A stretch of 49,746 bases of DNA, from NCBI RefSeq assembly GCF_018739885.1, contig NZ_JADOES010000041.1, forward strand, positions 1 through 49,746. Reading direction: 5' to 3'. The position numbers and the translations under genes are program-made. Below, piece by piece: positions 31,314 to 40,127 of this stretch (positions are counted from its first letter, which is position 1; every line of letters begins with the position of its first letter). Source of the DNA: Leptothoe spongobia TAU-MAC 1115. GTDB lineage: Bacteria; Cyanobacteriota; Cyanobacteriia; Phormidesmidales; Phormidesmidaceae. The notes under the pieces were generated by a model. That model had not been told where the DNA came from. It ran no database searches and saw nothing but the letters and a program-made list of their open reading frames with translations.

Positions 31314-33836
31314 ATGTCTCAGTCTGAAAACTCTGAGCTATCAGCCTTTGAGGGGGTTGAAGTGCTCGTTGATTGTCCCGGTATTCAAGGGCTTTATACG
31401 TACAGAATTCCTAAAGATTTTAATGTGACTCCGGGAGATATTGTCAGTGTGCCTTTTGGCGGACGTCAGCTGGGTGCAATCGTAATTCGATTGATGTCGA
31501 TAGTGTCGATGTCTACTCTGAATTACACTCTTCGCGATATTGATAGCATTGTTAGTCAGGGATTTTTTTCTAAAGATTATTGGAAATTATTAGAACGCGT
31601 TGCTAACTATTACCAGACGTCGCTAATTCAGGTGATTCGAACTGCATTGCCACCGGGTTTGTTGGGACGTTCTCAACGCAGAATTCGTCTCAGGCGATCC
31701 GTCGATGCAACCGCATTATCATCCGCATCAGATTCGTTAGATTTGCTTAAGCCATCAGCTCAGGCCTTGCTGAATGCTCTGAGTCAATCATCCCAGGGCG
31801 ATTACACATGGCGTTATCTAAAGCGTCAGCACAAGCAAGCTACTGCGGGATTAGATCAACTTTTGAGTAAGGGCTGGGTAGAAAGCTATTTGGCTATGGT
31901 CACTCCACCCAAACCTCAGCAGCGTCAAGCGGTGAGTCTAACTGCTTCTAGTATTCCCGAATCAGCGGCTCTAACGAACCGTCAGCAGGAAATTTTAGTC
32001 ACACTGCAGCGCTGTGGTGGAGACTTATGGCTGAGTGATGCGCTCCAGCGATTACGGACCACTAGTGCGACATTGCAGCGTTTGGCTGCCAAAGGGTATG
32101 TCATCATCGAAGCCCGAGAGCGCTTGCGGCTGGGCGGTCATTCTCCAGTCTTGGCCGATCAGCCTAAACCTCTAACTCCTGACCAAAGTCGTGTGCTGTC
32201 TGTGATGACCGGTCTCACGGGATATGCCCAGGTTCTACTGCATGGAGTGACCGGCTCTGGTAAGACGGAGGTATATCTGCAGGCTATTGTGCGGTGGTTA
32301 CAGGCTGGTAAATCGGTCCTAGTGTTAGTGCCTGAGATTGGTCTCACTCCCCAGCTGACCGACCGGTTTCGGGCTCGCTTTGGTGAGCAGGTGTGTGTCT
32401 ATCACAGTAACTTGTCCGATGGTGAACGTTATGACACTTGGCGACAGATGCTGAATGGTCAACCCCAGGTGGTTATTGGTACACGCTCTGCTATTTTTTT
32501 GCCCTTGCCCCACCTGGGAATGATTGTGCTAGATGAAGAGCATGACAGTAGTTTCAAGCAAGACCAGCCAGCTCCCTGTTATCACACCCGGACGGTGGCC
32601 CGATGGCGGGCGGAGATGGCGGATTGTCCATTGGTGTTGGGATCGGCGACGCCGGCATTGTCGACGTGGGTTGAGGTAAAGGATCCAAATAATATAGAGA
32701 CGTTCCATGGAACGTCTCTATATTATTTAGGCCTCCCCAATCGTGTTCACCAACGCCCCCTCCCCCCGGTCAAGGTGGTTGACATGCGTCTCGAACTACA
32801 GGCAGGTAATCGTTCTGTTTTCAGTCGTCCATTACAAATGGCGTTGGAACAAATGCAGACTAAGGGAGAGCAGGGGCTGCTCTTTATCCATCGGCGAGGC
32901 CACAGTCGCTTTGTCTCCTGTCGTAGCTGTGGTCATGTGATGGATTGTCCAGACTGTGATGTGTCCTTGGCTTATCACCAACCCCAGAATGAAGGGCCAG
33001 CTCATCTACGCTGTCACTATTGTGGTTATGGGCAACGTCATCCTGATGAGTGTCCTAACTGTAAGTCGCCTTATTTGAAATACTTTGGTAGTGGTACCCA
33101 GCGCATCGTGCATGAGTTGCAGAGTCAGTTTCCGGGGCTGCGCTGTTTGCGATTTGATAGTGATACGACTCGGGCCAAGGGAGCGCACCGGGCTTTGTTG
33201 GAGCGGTTTGCGGCGGGTGAGGCAGATGTTTTGGTGGGTACACAGATGCTGACTAAAGGCATTGATTTACCGCAGATTACGGTAGTGGGAGTGGTGGCGG
33301 CTGACGGGCTTTTGCATATGCCGGACTATTGGTCGGGAGAGCGGGCATTTCAAACATTGACTCAGGTGGCTGGGCGAGCGGGACGAGGGGAGCGACCGGG
33401 GCAGGTGATTTTGCAAACCTATACACCTGAACATCCGGTGATTGGGGCGGCGAAGAGCCATAACTATCAAGCTTTTATTGATTATGAAATTGAGCATCGA
33501 CAGCTATTGGGCTATCCGCCCTATGGACGATTAGTTCTGTTGCGGCTGACCAGTCCAACGGAGGTGGAGGTGGAGGTCGCCGCGCAACGATGTGCCGAGC
33601 AATTGCAGGCATGGCTCACATCTTTCGGGCATGCTGAGTTGGCAGATGACTGGGCGGGACCTAGTGTATTGGGTCCCACTCCAGCTCCTGTTTTTCGAGT
33701 GGCAAAGCGCTACCGTTGGCATGTGTTGCTCAAATTGCCATTGGCGATGGTGGTACCGGACTTGACTTATTTGCGATCGCACTTGCCCAAGTCCGTCAGA
33801 CTCACCATTGATATCGATCCATTAAATTTGAGCTAG
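31314..33836 (+). CDS. priA: PriA, primosomal replication-restart helicase, with in-frame palindrome insert
   Basis: The likely start is the ATG at 31314 (MSQSENSELSAFEG); a GTG three codons upstream is also in frame. The helicase has Walker A GVTGSGKTEVY (about residue 315), DEEHDSSFKQ (about 409) and the zinc-binding cysteines CRSCGHVMDCPDC and CHYCG ... CPNC, plus the C-terminal helicase core (GTQMLTKGIDLPQ, VAGRAGRG). PriA reloads the replisome at stalled forks. Between the helicase lobes, a 42-bp palindrome (32687-32728) is read in frame as about 14 residues containing NNIETFHGTSLYY. Cyanobacterial PriA proteins usually run directly from DPN to YYL or a similar sequence here. Confidence 0.95.
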   Translation: MSQSENSELSAFEGVEVLVDCPGIQGLYTYRIPKDFNVTPGDIVSVPFGGRQLGAIVIRLMSIVSMSTLNYTLRDIDSIVSQGFFSKDYWKLLERVANYYQTSLIQVIRTALPPGLLGRSQRRIRLRRSVDATALSSASDSLDLLKPSAQALLNALSQSSQGDYTWRYLKRQHKQATAGLDQLLSKGWVESYLAMVTPPKPQQRQAVSLTASSIPESAALTNRQQEILVTLQRCGGDLWLSDALQRLRTTSATLQRLAAKGYVIIEARERLRLGGHSPVLADQPKPLTPDQSRVLSVMTGLTGYAQVLLHGVTGSGKTEVYLQAIVRWLQAGKSVLVLVPEIGLTPQLTDRFRARFGEQVCVYHSNLSDGERYDTWRQMLNGQPQVVIGTRSAIFLPLPHLGMIVLDEEHDSSFKQDQPAPCYHTRTVARWRAEMADCPLVLGSATPALSTWVEVKDPNNIETFHGTSLYYLGLPNRVHQRPLPPVKVVDMRLELQAGNRSVFSRPLQMALEQMQTKGEQGLLFIHRRGHSRFVSCRSCGHVMDCPDCDVSLAYHQPQNEGPAHLRCHYCGYGQRHPDECPNCKSPYLKYFGSGTQRIVHELQSQFPGLRCLRFDSDTTRAKGAHRALLERFAAGEADVLVGTQMLTKGIDLPQITVVGVVAADGLLHMPDYWSGERAFQTLTQVAGRAGRGERPGQVILQTYTPEHPVIGAAKSHNYQAFIDYEIEHRQLLGYPPYGRLVLLRLTSPTEVEVEVAAQRCAEQLQAWLTSFGHAELADDWAGPSVLGPTPAPVFRVAKRYRWHVLLKLPLAMVVPDLTYLRSHLPKSVRLTIDIDPLNLS
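32687..32728. repeat. 42-bp perfect palindrome inside priA
   Basis: The CCATGG-centred palindrome has 21-base arms (containing ATATAGAGACGTTCC). The arm sequence is distinct from the other copies but pairs completely. Its length is a multiple of three, and the priA frame continues through it without a stop. It encodes about residues 458-471 of PriA counted from the GTG. Confidence 0.93.
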
Positions 33837-33861
33837 GCACAAGCTAGATACCTGGCAACAC

Positions 33862-34035
33862 TTAGAAGTTCATGTCGCGCCAGTGCCATTCCTCGATGAC
33901 GGTTTGGACGTTAGAGCTATTGGTTTCTAGATGTGAGTTGTGGTTAGCAGCTCTAGCCCGGACTGGAATTGTCAGCATCAATGCAGTCGTCAGGATCCCG
34001 CTCAAAACTCTAGTTGAAGTGTTAAAGCGTTTCAT
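33862..34035 (-). CDS. 57-aa exported peptide, downstream of anti-sigma gene
   Basis: The frame starts with ATG at 34035 after a very strong ribosome site (GAGGAGGT, about six bases upstream) and stops at 33862-33864. The product begins MKRFNTSTRVLSGILTTALM, a clear signal peptide with an AxA-type site (RARAA), and the mature part is only about 27 residues, ending TVIEEWHWRDMNF. It is codirectional with the ECF sigma and RskA genes and separated from the latter by about 135 bases that contain a hairpin. It could be a ligand or reporter of that regulatory module, or an unrelated small envelope protein. No homolog is recognised. Confidence 0.65.
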   Translation of the reverse strand: MKRFNTSTRVLSGILTTALMLTIPVRARAANHNSHLETNSSNVQTVIEEWHWRDMNF

Positions 34036-34170
34036 AGGGACCTCCTCGTATCAAATGAGACGGTTTTGATTACCAGGATGGGTATTCTCTCTGAGATTTC
34101 ACTGAGGTGTTGCTAAACAACGGCTAAGTTTTTGTAGCTTTAGATACATATTAGATGTATCGCTATATGT

Positions 34171-35019
34171 CTAAATACTGCCTTCTAGGACCGCTGGCCC
34201 TTTGGGTACGGGGGGATCAATGACTGCATCAACGGTGATGATGACTTTGACCGGTGTGGCATTACAAAGGGCATCAGGTACGGTCCATTGCACGTTGCCT
34301 GCTTCGGTATTGTTGAATTCACCACAGAATATGGGGGCTGATGTTTCAGTCGCCACTGACCAAAGACGGTAGACTTTATCGTCTGGAAGGACAGGCAAAT
34401 TATGGGATACCAGCTGTACTTCTGAATGATTTGGCAAAGTTAATAGGCTGCCAGATGATGTGTTTGCATCATCTGTTCCCTGGAGGGAATATACCAGAGC
34501 ATTTGGCTGGCGCAAGATCTCGACAACGTTCTCAAAATCCGGTTTGGCCGCTGTCTCTGCCAATAGATTCTTCTTTAATGTTTGGATCTCGGTTTGGCGA
34601 GTATTTAGCTCGGCCTGCAATGTCATTTGCCGTTGGCGTAGGCGATAGTTATCGATTCCCATCATGGCGAGGACTACGGCAGCCGCAGCCATGGCTGCAC
34701 CATACCAGCGTTGCCCTATGGATTTGCTAGGGCGACGGCGTTGGGTGGATAGGGGCTGGATTTGTTGGGATTGCTCGTTGGCTGCCGTGACGATGGCCTC
34801 TTCTAACCCTGGTGGTGGTGATTGTGGCTCTAAGGCATAGGGAACCATGGCCAAGGCTTCTTGGTAGGTCAATAGCTCAGCTTTGAGTTCGGGACGCTCG
34901 GTCAGCAGTGTTTGTAATGTTGTTTGTTCTTCCGGTGACAAGCTTCCGAGGGCATAGCCTGCTAATAAGTCATGCCAGTCGGGCTGCGGGTCTGAGGTGG
35001 ATGGCGAATCGAACGGCAT
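34171..35019 (-). CDS. RskA-type anti-sigma factor, membrane-anchored
   Basis: The 282-residue protein begins with a short anti-sigma domain containing DLLAGYALGSLSPEEQ, typical of anti-sigma-K factors, rather than an HxxxCxxC zinc site. A single transmembrane helix lies at about residues 107-121, followed by a coiled-coil-like segment (LRQRQMTLQAELNTRQTEIQ) and the periplasmic RskA domain, whose pattern includes YRLWSVATE and FNNTEAGNVQWTVP. It lies directly after the ECF sigma gene with about 100 bases between. It should hold the sigma at the membrane and release it upon a signal, possibly by proteolysis. It lacks the zinc-binding residues of ZAS factors. Confidence 0.9.
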   Translation of the reverse strand: MPFDSPSTSDPQPDWHDLLAGYALGSLSPEEQTTLQTLLTERPELKAELLTYQEALAMVPYALEPQSPPPGLEEAIVTAANEQSQQIQPLSTQRRRPSKSIGQRWYGAAMAAAAVVLAMMGIDNYRLRQRQMTLQAELNTRQTEIQTLKKNLLAETAAKPDFENVVEILRQPNALVYSLQGTDDANTSSGSLLTLPNHSEVQLVSHNLPVLPDDKVYRLWSVATETSAPIFCGEFNNTEAGNVQWTVPDALCNATPVKVIITVDAVIDPPVPKGPAVLEGSI

Positions 35020-35118
35020 AGGTCTTGGGAAAAGTGAAACGTTAGTAGTGCGGAGGAGCAGGGAAGGGAAGGGGAATAAGTATGGTTAGGGGCTGTCTTG
35101 TACCTGCCCGAAAAGGGG

Positions 35119-35736
35119 CTAGAGGCTTGTTTCGAGGGTTTGACGCAGTTTGCGGAGGGCTTGACGGGAGCGGGATTTGACAGTGCCGAGGGGAATATTG
35201 AAGCGCTGGGCGATTTCTGATTGGCTGAGGCCTTCGTAATAGGCGCTTTCGATTACCTGCCGTTCTTTGTCCGATAGGCTAGCTAAAGCCTGACGGGTCC
35301 GTTCTCCTCGTTCGGTGAGGGTGGCCATATCCAGAGGGGTCGGGGATACATCGGCCATCATCAAATGCCATTTGTTCAATCGCTGACGGTGGGAGGTTTG
35401 CGATCGCAACTTATCAATCGAACGAGACCTAGCCAAGACGACGAGGTAGCGACTCAGGGAACCCCGATTCGCTTGATAGGCATCTTTTTTCCACAACGTC
35501 AGAAAGACATCCTGGGTGATTTCTTCAGCCTCTTCATCACTGTGAAGAATGCGGCGTGACAAGGTGTACACCAACCGGCCATAGCGTTGATACAACGTAC
35601 GTAAAGATTCCACCTGGCCAGCTCGCAAGGATGCCAGCAGATCAGCATCAGAAGCCATGGCTTCTGATGCTGTATCCTCCCAAGATTCAATGGGCCCCAT
35701 AGGTTTAATCAGACACTCCAAAGCTTGAATGGCCAT
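35119..35736 (-). CDS. ECF-type sigma factor
   Basis: The 205-residue protein has sigma regions 2 (LRTLYQRYGRLVYTLSRRIL, DEEAEEITQDVFLTLWKKD) and 4 (LSDKERQVIESAYYEGLSQSEIAQRFN, LGTVKSRSRQALRKLR), with the short linker of ECF sigmas. The start is the ATG at 35736; a shorter start at MGPIESW is possible. It is followed by its probable RskA-type anti-sigma partner. The gene starts 33 bases after the end of a membrane hydrolase gene, so it may be in a longer operon. The target regulon is unknown. Confidence 0.93.
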   Translation of the reverse strand: MAIQALECLIKPMGPIESWEDTASEAMASDADLLASLRAGQVESLRTLYQRYGRLVYTLSRRILHSDEEAEEITQDVFLTLWKKDAYQANRGSLSRYLVVLARSRSIDKLRSQTSHRQRLNKWHLMMADVSPTPLDMATLTERGERTRQALASLSDKERQVIESAYYEGLSQSEIAQRFNIPLGTVKSRSRQALRKLRQTLETSL

Positions 35737-35769
35737 TCGTGATCACATCAGTGAGGATCGACGAAAATC

Positions 35770-36369
35770 CTACGATCCCTGTAGATAAAAACTGGCGTAG
35801 AAAAACCACATGAAGGCATTACTAATCATTAATAATGCTCGTAACCAGCGCGTTCTTAATAGTGTCCATACACGCCAGCTCGCCAGCAACACCAGCAAAA
35901 ACTCCCCTAAGGCCACAATGCCGCCGTGGTGATCCGGATCCCAGTAGGAAATAGGACTCTCAAACCGAAAGTTGCTGAAAGGCCAAAAGTGACGGTGACC
36001 GTCGTCGACATGGACGGGTAAGTCAGCTAGACAATGTAAAATCACACTAGCGGCTAGAAAAATCGTGCCATCTGCCAACGCTTGCCAGTTTGGACGATAG
36101 TTTCTGACCCACAGGGCGATGCCAATCACCAGCAGCGCTAAGGGAATCGAGTTGCCTGCATCAAATATGTTTTGCCAAAAAGGTTCATAATAGGTATCTC
36201 GCCAGATAGTGGCTTCGTCCATCTTGGCAATGAGCTTGGCCCATCCATAAAAACCAAACATGGCTAAGTCTGGGAGCATGGCTCCCCAAAAGATAGGACT
36301 GTTGAGTTGCGATTTTGAGCGGCGGCCCAGGAGGGCAAGATTGAGGATGACGTGGCTAGGTGTATTCAT
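35770..36369 (-). CDS. Membrane-bound metal-dependent hydrolase-like protein (YdjM/DUF457-like)
   Basis: The ATG at 36369 gives 199 residues starting MNTPSHVILNLALLG, with about four or five helices. The His/Asp motif HCLADLPVHVDDGHRHFWPF and an N-terminal MNTPSHVILN segment resemble predicted membrane metal-dependent hydrolases. The metal and substrate are unknown. Its ATG overlaps the stop of nudC (ATGA), so it is translationally coupled to it. The longer reading frame upstream is not needed. Confidence 0.75.
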   Translation of the reverse strand: MNTPSHVILNLALLGRRSKSQLNSPIFWGAMLPDLAMFGFYGWAKLIAKMDEATIWRDTYYEPFWQNIFDAGNSIPLALLVIGIALWVRNYRPNWQALADGTIFLAASVILHCLADLPVHVDDGHRHFWPFSNFRFESPISYWDPDHHGGIVALGEFLLVLLASWRVWTLLRTRWLRALLMISNAFMWFFYASFYLQGS

Positions 36370-37256
36370 ACGGCTGCTTGTTCTACAAACCAGTCGATTA
36401 ACTTTCGGGCGATGCTTAGTTTTCCAGGGACGGGGGGCAGGTTGTCCTTGGTAAACCAATCGGCAGTTTCAATCTCGGTCGGATCGATGACAATGTTGCC
36501 GCTGGCGTAGCGGGCAGTGAATCCGATCATGAGCGAATTGGGAAATGGCCAGGGTTGGGAGCCAAAGTAGCGGATGTCCTTCACTTCGATGCCGACTTCT
36601 TCTCGAACTTCTCGGGCTACCGTTTCTTCTAAGGACTCTCCTGGTTCGACAAAGCCTGCCAGGATGCTATACATGCCGTCTCGAAAGCGGGGCGCATGGG
36701 CTAGTAATATCTCTGGGCCACGGGAAACGAGCATGATCACGGCAGGCGATAGCCGGGGATACTGTCGTAGATCACATTGAGGGCAGTGTTTAACGCGTTC
36801 ATGGATGGACTGCTCCATGGGGGTGGCACAGCTACCGCAGTACTGGTGAGTACGGTCCCATTCTACGAGCTGGGTGGCACGGCCTGCGATCGCAAAAAAC
36901 GTATCGTCTAACTGACCGTATAGTCCTCGTAGATGTTTGAGTGCTAATTCGGGGGGAAGATCCAGGTCTGTGGGTAGTTGTGCGGCGTAGCAGGGGCGAT
37001 TTTCCAGGGTGCCGAGATATTGCGATCTCACCACATTTATCCCCAACTTATCCAGGCTAACAACCTGGGGCACACCCACATCACTCTCCCCCTGAAGCTC
37101 GTTTCCCGTGATCACCAACATCTGCGATCCACAAAATCCAAACCACCATCCCAGACCCTCAGGAGCCTCAGCCGGATCCACTCCTGGCACAAACGCCGGA
37201 GGTACCCCAAATGGATTCATTCCTGATTGCATATCAGGAGCTAGTAATTCCCTCAT
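36366..37256 (-). CDS. nudC: NudC, NADH pyrophosphatase
   Basis: The 296-residue Nudix hydrolase has the zinc-ribbon cysteines CGSC and CPQC, then the Nudix box GFVEPGESLEETVAREVREE, and the diagnostic SQPWPFPNSL motif after it. It cleaves NADH to NMNH and AMP and can remove NAD caps from RNA. The start at 37256 (MRELLAPDMQSG) is used here; a shorter start at MQSGMNPF is possible. It heads the group that continues with the membrane hydrolase and the ECF sigma, and is divergent from an SDR pseudogene. Confidence 0.95.
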   Translation of the reverse strand: MRELLAPDMQSGMNPFGVPPAFVPGVDPAEAPEGLGWWFGFCGSQMLVITGNELQGESDVGVPQVVSLDKLGINVVRSQYLGTLENRPCYAAQLPTDLDLPPELALKHLRGLYGQLDDTFFAIAGRATQLVEWDRTHQYCGSCATPMEQSIHERVKHCPQCDLRQYPRLSPAVIMLVSRGPEILLAHAPRFRDGMYSILAGFVEPGESLEETVAREVREEVGIEVKDIRYFGSQPWPFPNSLMIGFTARYASGNIVIDPTEIETADWFTKDNLPPVPGKLSIARKLIDWFVEQAAV

Positions 37257-37344
37257 TCCCTATAGCGTCTCCAACCTGCCTGCGCTATCTTACGCTAACG
37301 CTCGATTGCGTCCTATCCTTACCGATGTAATAACCGCCTCATCC

Positions 37345-37789
37345 ATGACAATTTTCTCTGAAATACAGTCTGGTCATGCCCTTGTGATCGGTGGTAACCG
37401 AGGTATCGGTTTTGGTTTTGTTCGCTTTACCCCTGCTCAATCATAAACAGCCCAATATCTTTGCTACCATCTCCGCCAAAATCGGTAGCATCGAGGACAA
37501 TCGTCTCGGCGGCTGGTATGGCTATCGCGCGTCCAAAGCCGCATTGAATATGTTTCTCAAAACCGCAGCCATTGAATACAGTCGTCGCAGTAAACAAACC
37601 GCCATTGTGATGCTTCACCCCGGTACCACCGACACCCGTCTATCAGAACCCTTTCAGCGTGGTGTTCCGCCCGAAAAACTATTCCCAGTGGAAAAAACGG
37701 TTGATCTACTGACCCACGTCCTGGAGCAAGTGACTGTAGACGATAATGGCTCATTTTTCTCCTGGGATGGCGGTCGTTTGCCTTGGTAG
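37345..37789 (+). pseudogene. Short-chain dehydrogenase (C-factor-like) with internal deletion
   Basis: The first 25 codons (MTIFSEIQSGHALVIGGNRG, then IGFGFV) are the beginning of an SDR, including the glycine-rich nucleotide site. They end in a stop at 37446. The C-terminal half is in another frame and includes ATISAKIGSI, the catalytic YxxxK pair in YGYRASKAALNMFL, and SFFSWDGGRLPW at the end. Roughly 90-100 residues between are missing, and the junction also shifts the frame. The protein cannot be made whole, so the gene is dead or a C-terminal fragment. It lies 88 bases from the divergent nudC. Confidence 0.85.
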
Positions 37790-38192
37790 AGATTGGTATT
37801 TATCCCCTTAACTGTCTGGATTGGCCCACCTTATGAGTGAAGGTAGTGTCATCACCGGGTTTGTAATCTTAGACTCGTTTTTTTGAAGTTTTGCAAGCGA
37901 CGTTGGCGTTTTATTACTAGATGGCTGATTCGATTCCAGGACTCCGATAGACTGATTTCAGTCTTCAGAGCTTAGGACCCTCTGAAGTTCAATACCGAAC
38001 CGGTTCATTTAAAAGCACCTATACTAGAACCGCTCCAGTTTACGGCTGCTCTGCTGGCTGGAGTGGTTCTAGCAAACTCCAATAACTCCATTGAGTTTTA
38101 TGGTTTCTTAATCTTTTGCTGACGTTTTCTTATGAAAAGCTTAGTAGTCTAGCTCAGGTGTAATTAAACCTAGGAAGGAAAGGAGCCCTTAG
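37790..38192. other. Intergenic region with hairpins, upstream of the deacetylase gene
   Basis: About 400 bases contain no gene. A ten-base palindrome GAACCGGTTC lies at about 37998-38007. A large stem at 38024-38072 pairs CTAGAACCGCTCCAG with CTGGAGTGGTTCTAG across a 19-base loop. A strong ribosome site (AAAGGAG) precedes the ATG at 38193. Confidence 0.7.
38024..38072. promoter_or_regulatory. 15-bp-stem hairpin in the deacetylase leader
   Basis: Fifteen positions of CTAGAACCGCTCCAG pair with CTGGAGTGGTTCTAG, with one weaker pair. The 19-base loop contains repeated GCT. No U-run follows, so it is not a standard terminator; it could be an mRNA leader structure or a binding site. Confidence 0.5.
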
Positions 38193-40121
38193 ATGGAGGC
38201 TTGTGATTTAACGGTTTCTCCCAGGGCTCAGTCACGACTATCACCATTGCGCCGCACCTGGGGAAAGGTGATGCTTGGTGCGGGGGTGCTCTTGGCGTTT
38301 GGTGGCGGATTGCTGTATGGTGCCGCTGATGCAGAGACGAAGGTAGTGACACAGCTAACCTTTAGTAATCAACTCCAGGGCAGTGTAGGTAGAGTGATGG
38401 CGAGTCTGCCAGCCCCTGATCTGGCGTCTATTGTTTTCAATGTCCAGTCTGAAGATGAGTTATATCAGACTGCTGAAGAACTCGATGATGTTGGCCAGGA
38501 GACATTCTCCGAGACTGATTACTATTGTTTGCCTGCGCCTCAGACGTTTGATGCTGCCAATAATATTGGGCAAAATCTTTCAACTTGGGGGACTCAGGTT
38601 AACCAAAGCAGTCAGAGTCAGGTTTCAAGTTGGGTAGCTAATATTACAGCGCAGTTGGATGCGGCTCAGTGGCCCCAGGTCCACGAGCGAGCTCAGATGG
38701 CTCGGGTACCTGTGGTGATGTACCACGATGTTTTGCCTGAAAAGGAAGTTTTCTTTGACATTACCCCAGAGCGATTAAACGCCGATTTTCGAGCGATTAA
38801 AGAGAAAAATCTAACGCCCATTAGTCTGGATCAACTGGTGAATCATTTGAGGGCTGGGGTCCCCTTGCCTGAAAAACCTGTTGTTTTGACCTTTGATGAT
38901 GGCTATGTGGGTCACTATGACTACGTTTATCGGTTAGCAAAATACTACCGTTATCCAGTTGCCTTTTCTATTTTTACCGATAAGGTGGATGGCAATATTG
39001 TGGGCCGTTCCACCGTCACCTGGGATCATGTAGAAGAAATGGCCCGAGACCCTCTGGTCACCATTGTTTCCCACAGTGTTACTCATCCTCGAGATCTGCG
39101 GGAGCTGTCTGATCGAGACCTGCGCTACGAACTGGAGGAAGCCAAGGAACGCCTTGAGAATAAGCTAGGTGTGCCTATCGATTACTTTACCTATCCAGAG
39201 GGTAACCATGATGAGCGTGTAGTGGAGGCTACAGAAGCTGCAGGCTATAAGGCTGCCCTGATCATGCGCAATGATTCAGGTAAATTTGCAGGAGATTCAG
39301 AGGACTTGTTGACCATTGAGCGCTTTGGAGAATCTCGCTTTGCCGAAGTGATTGAATCGGCGTGGGGTGGTCCACCGTTGCCAGGAATTAAACCTGCGTT
39401 GGACTTTCAGGCTCCAGTACAGCGTCTGAATGTGGAAATTGATGAGATTCCCATGACGTTGATCAGTGGTGGACAACCTAAAACCATTCATGCTGATACC
39501 CGTTATCCCCTCGCTGAGCTGGTAGCTAATTCTGATGCAGTTGCCGCCGTCGATGGGACATTTTTCTCACTAGAGTTTCTCGATTCCAATACGATGATTG
39601 GCCCGGTGCTGGGGCGCAATACGGGGGAGTTTATTCCAGGTAGTGAGGGCGATATTTATAAGCTGAGGGATCGTCCCCTAGTGTTAATGACTCCTGACGA
39701 GGTAAAATTTATCTCTTTTGATCCAGAAAAACACAATACACTGGCAGGTATTCAGGAAGAGATGCCCGATGTGACTGATGCTTTTGTAGGGGCAGGTTGG
39801 TTAGTGCGAGAACAGGAGCCACAATCTGCTGCCACATTTAAAAATCTGTTTGCCTACGAGGAATATCGTTTTCGGGCATTTTGGGGGATTAATCTGGAAG
39901 GGCAGCCTGTTGTGGGGGCTACCCACGCTCAGATCGATTCAGTGGGGTTAGGAGAGATCTTGAGAAAGGCCGGCTTTCAAAATGCTGTGATGTTAGATTC
40001 TGGTGCTAGCACATCCCTTGTTTATGAAGGGGATTCTCTAATTGGATTTGAGTCTCGTACCGTTCCCCATGCGGTGGTGCTTGTGCCTACAGATCCTGGG
40101 GGCTGTGGTTCTTCTTTCTAG
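38193..40121 (+). CDS. Polysaccharide deacetylase fused to a phosphodiester glycosidase (NAGPA) domain
   Basis: The 642-residue protein has one N-terminal membrane helix (residues about 27-45), a linker, and a NodB-type deacetylase domain from about residue 170 with VVMYHDV, FDDGYVGHYD (about 234) and SHSVTHP (about 293, metal-binding). From about 410 to the end is a phosphodiester glycosidase (NAGPA-like) domain with AAVDGTFFS, GPVLGRN and AVMLDSGASTSLVYEG. The pairing implies work on an acylated or phosphodiester-linked envelope glycan outside the membrane. A strong Shine-Dalgarno sequence lies upstream. The next gene starts six bases after the stop. Confidence 0.9.
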   Translation: MEACDLTVSPRAQSRLSPLRRTWGKVMLGAGVLLAFGGGLLYGAADAETKVVTQLTFSNQLQGSVGRVMASLPAPDLASIVFNVQSEDELYQTAEELDDVGQETFSETDYYCLPAPQTFDAANNIGQNLSTWGTQVNQSSQSQVSSWVANITAQLDAAQWPQVHERAQMARVPVVMYHDVLPEKEVFFDITPERLNADFRAIKEKNLTPISLDQLVNHLRAGVPLPEKPVVLTFDDGYVGHYDYVYRLAKYYRYPVAFSIFTDKVDGNIVGRSTVTWDHVEEMARDPLVTIVSHSVTHPRDLRELSDRDLRYELEEAKERLENKLGVPIDYFTYPEGNHDERVVEATEAAGYKAALIMRNDSGKFAGDSEDLLTIERFGESRFAEVIESAWGGPPLPGIKPALDFQAPVQRLNVEIDEIPMTLISGGQPKTIHADTRYPLAELVANSDAVAAVDGTFFSLEFLDSNTMIGPVLGRNTGEFIPGSEGDIYKLRDRPLVLMTPDEVKFISFDPEKHNTLAGIQEEMPDVTDAFVGAGWLVREQEPQSAATFKNLFAYEEYRFRAFWGINLEGQPVVGATHAQIDSVGLGEILRKAGFQNAVMLDSGASTSLVYEGDSLIGFESRTVPHAVVLVPTDPGGCGSSF

Positions 40122-40127
40122 AGTTTT

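Noticed and set aside
33872..34069. Rightward 65-aa ORF after priA
   Set aside because: It overlaps the minus-strand exported-peptide gene, which has a strong Shine-Dalgarno sequence and a signal peptide. The rightward frame has neither.
37915..37960. tRNA-like T-arm sequence (GATTCGATTCC)
   Set aside because: No matching acceptor, D-arm or anticodon arm could be found around it.
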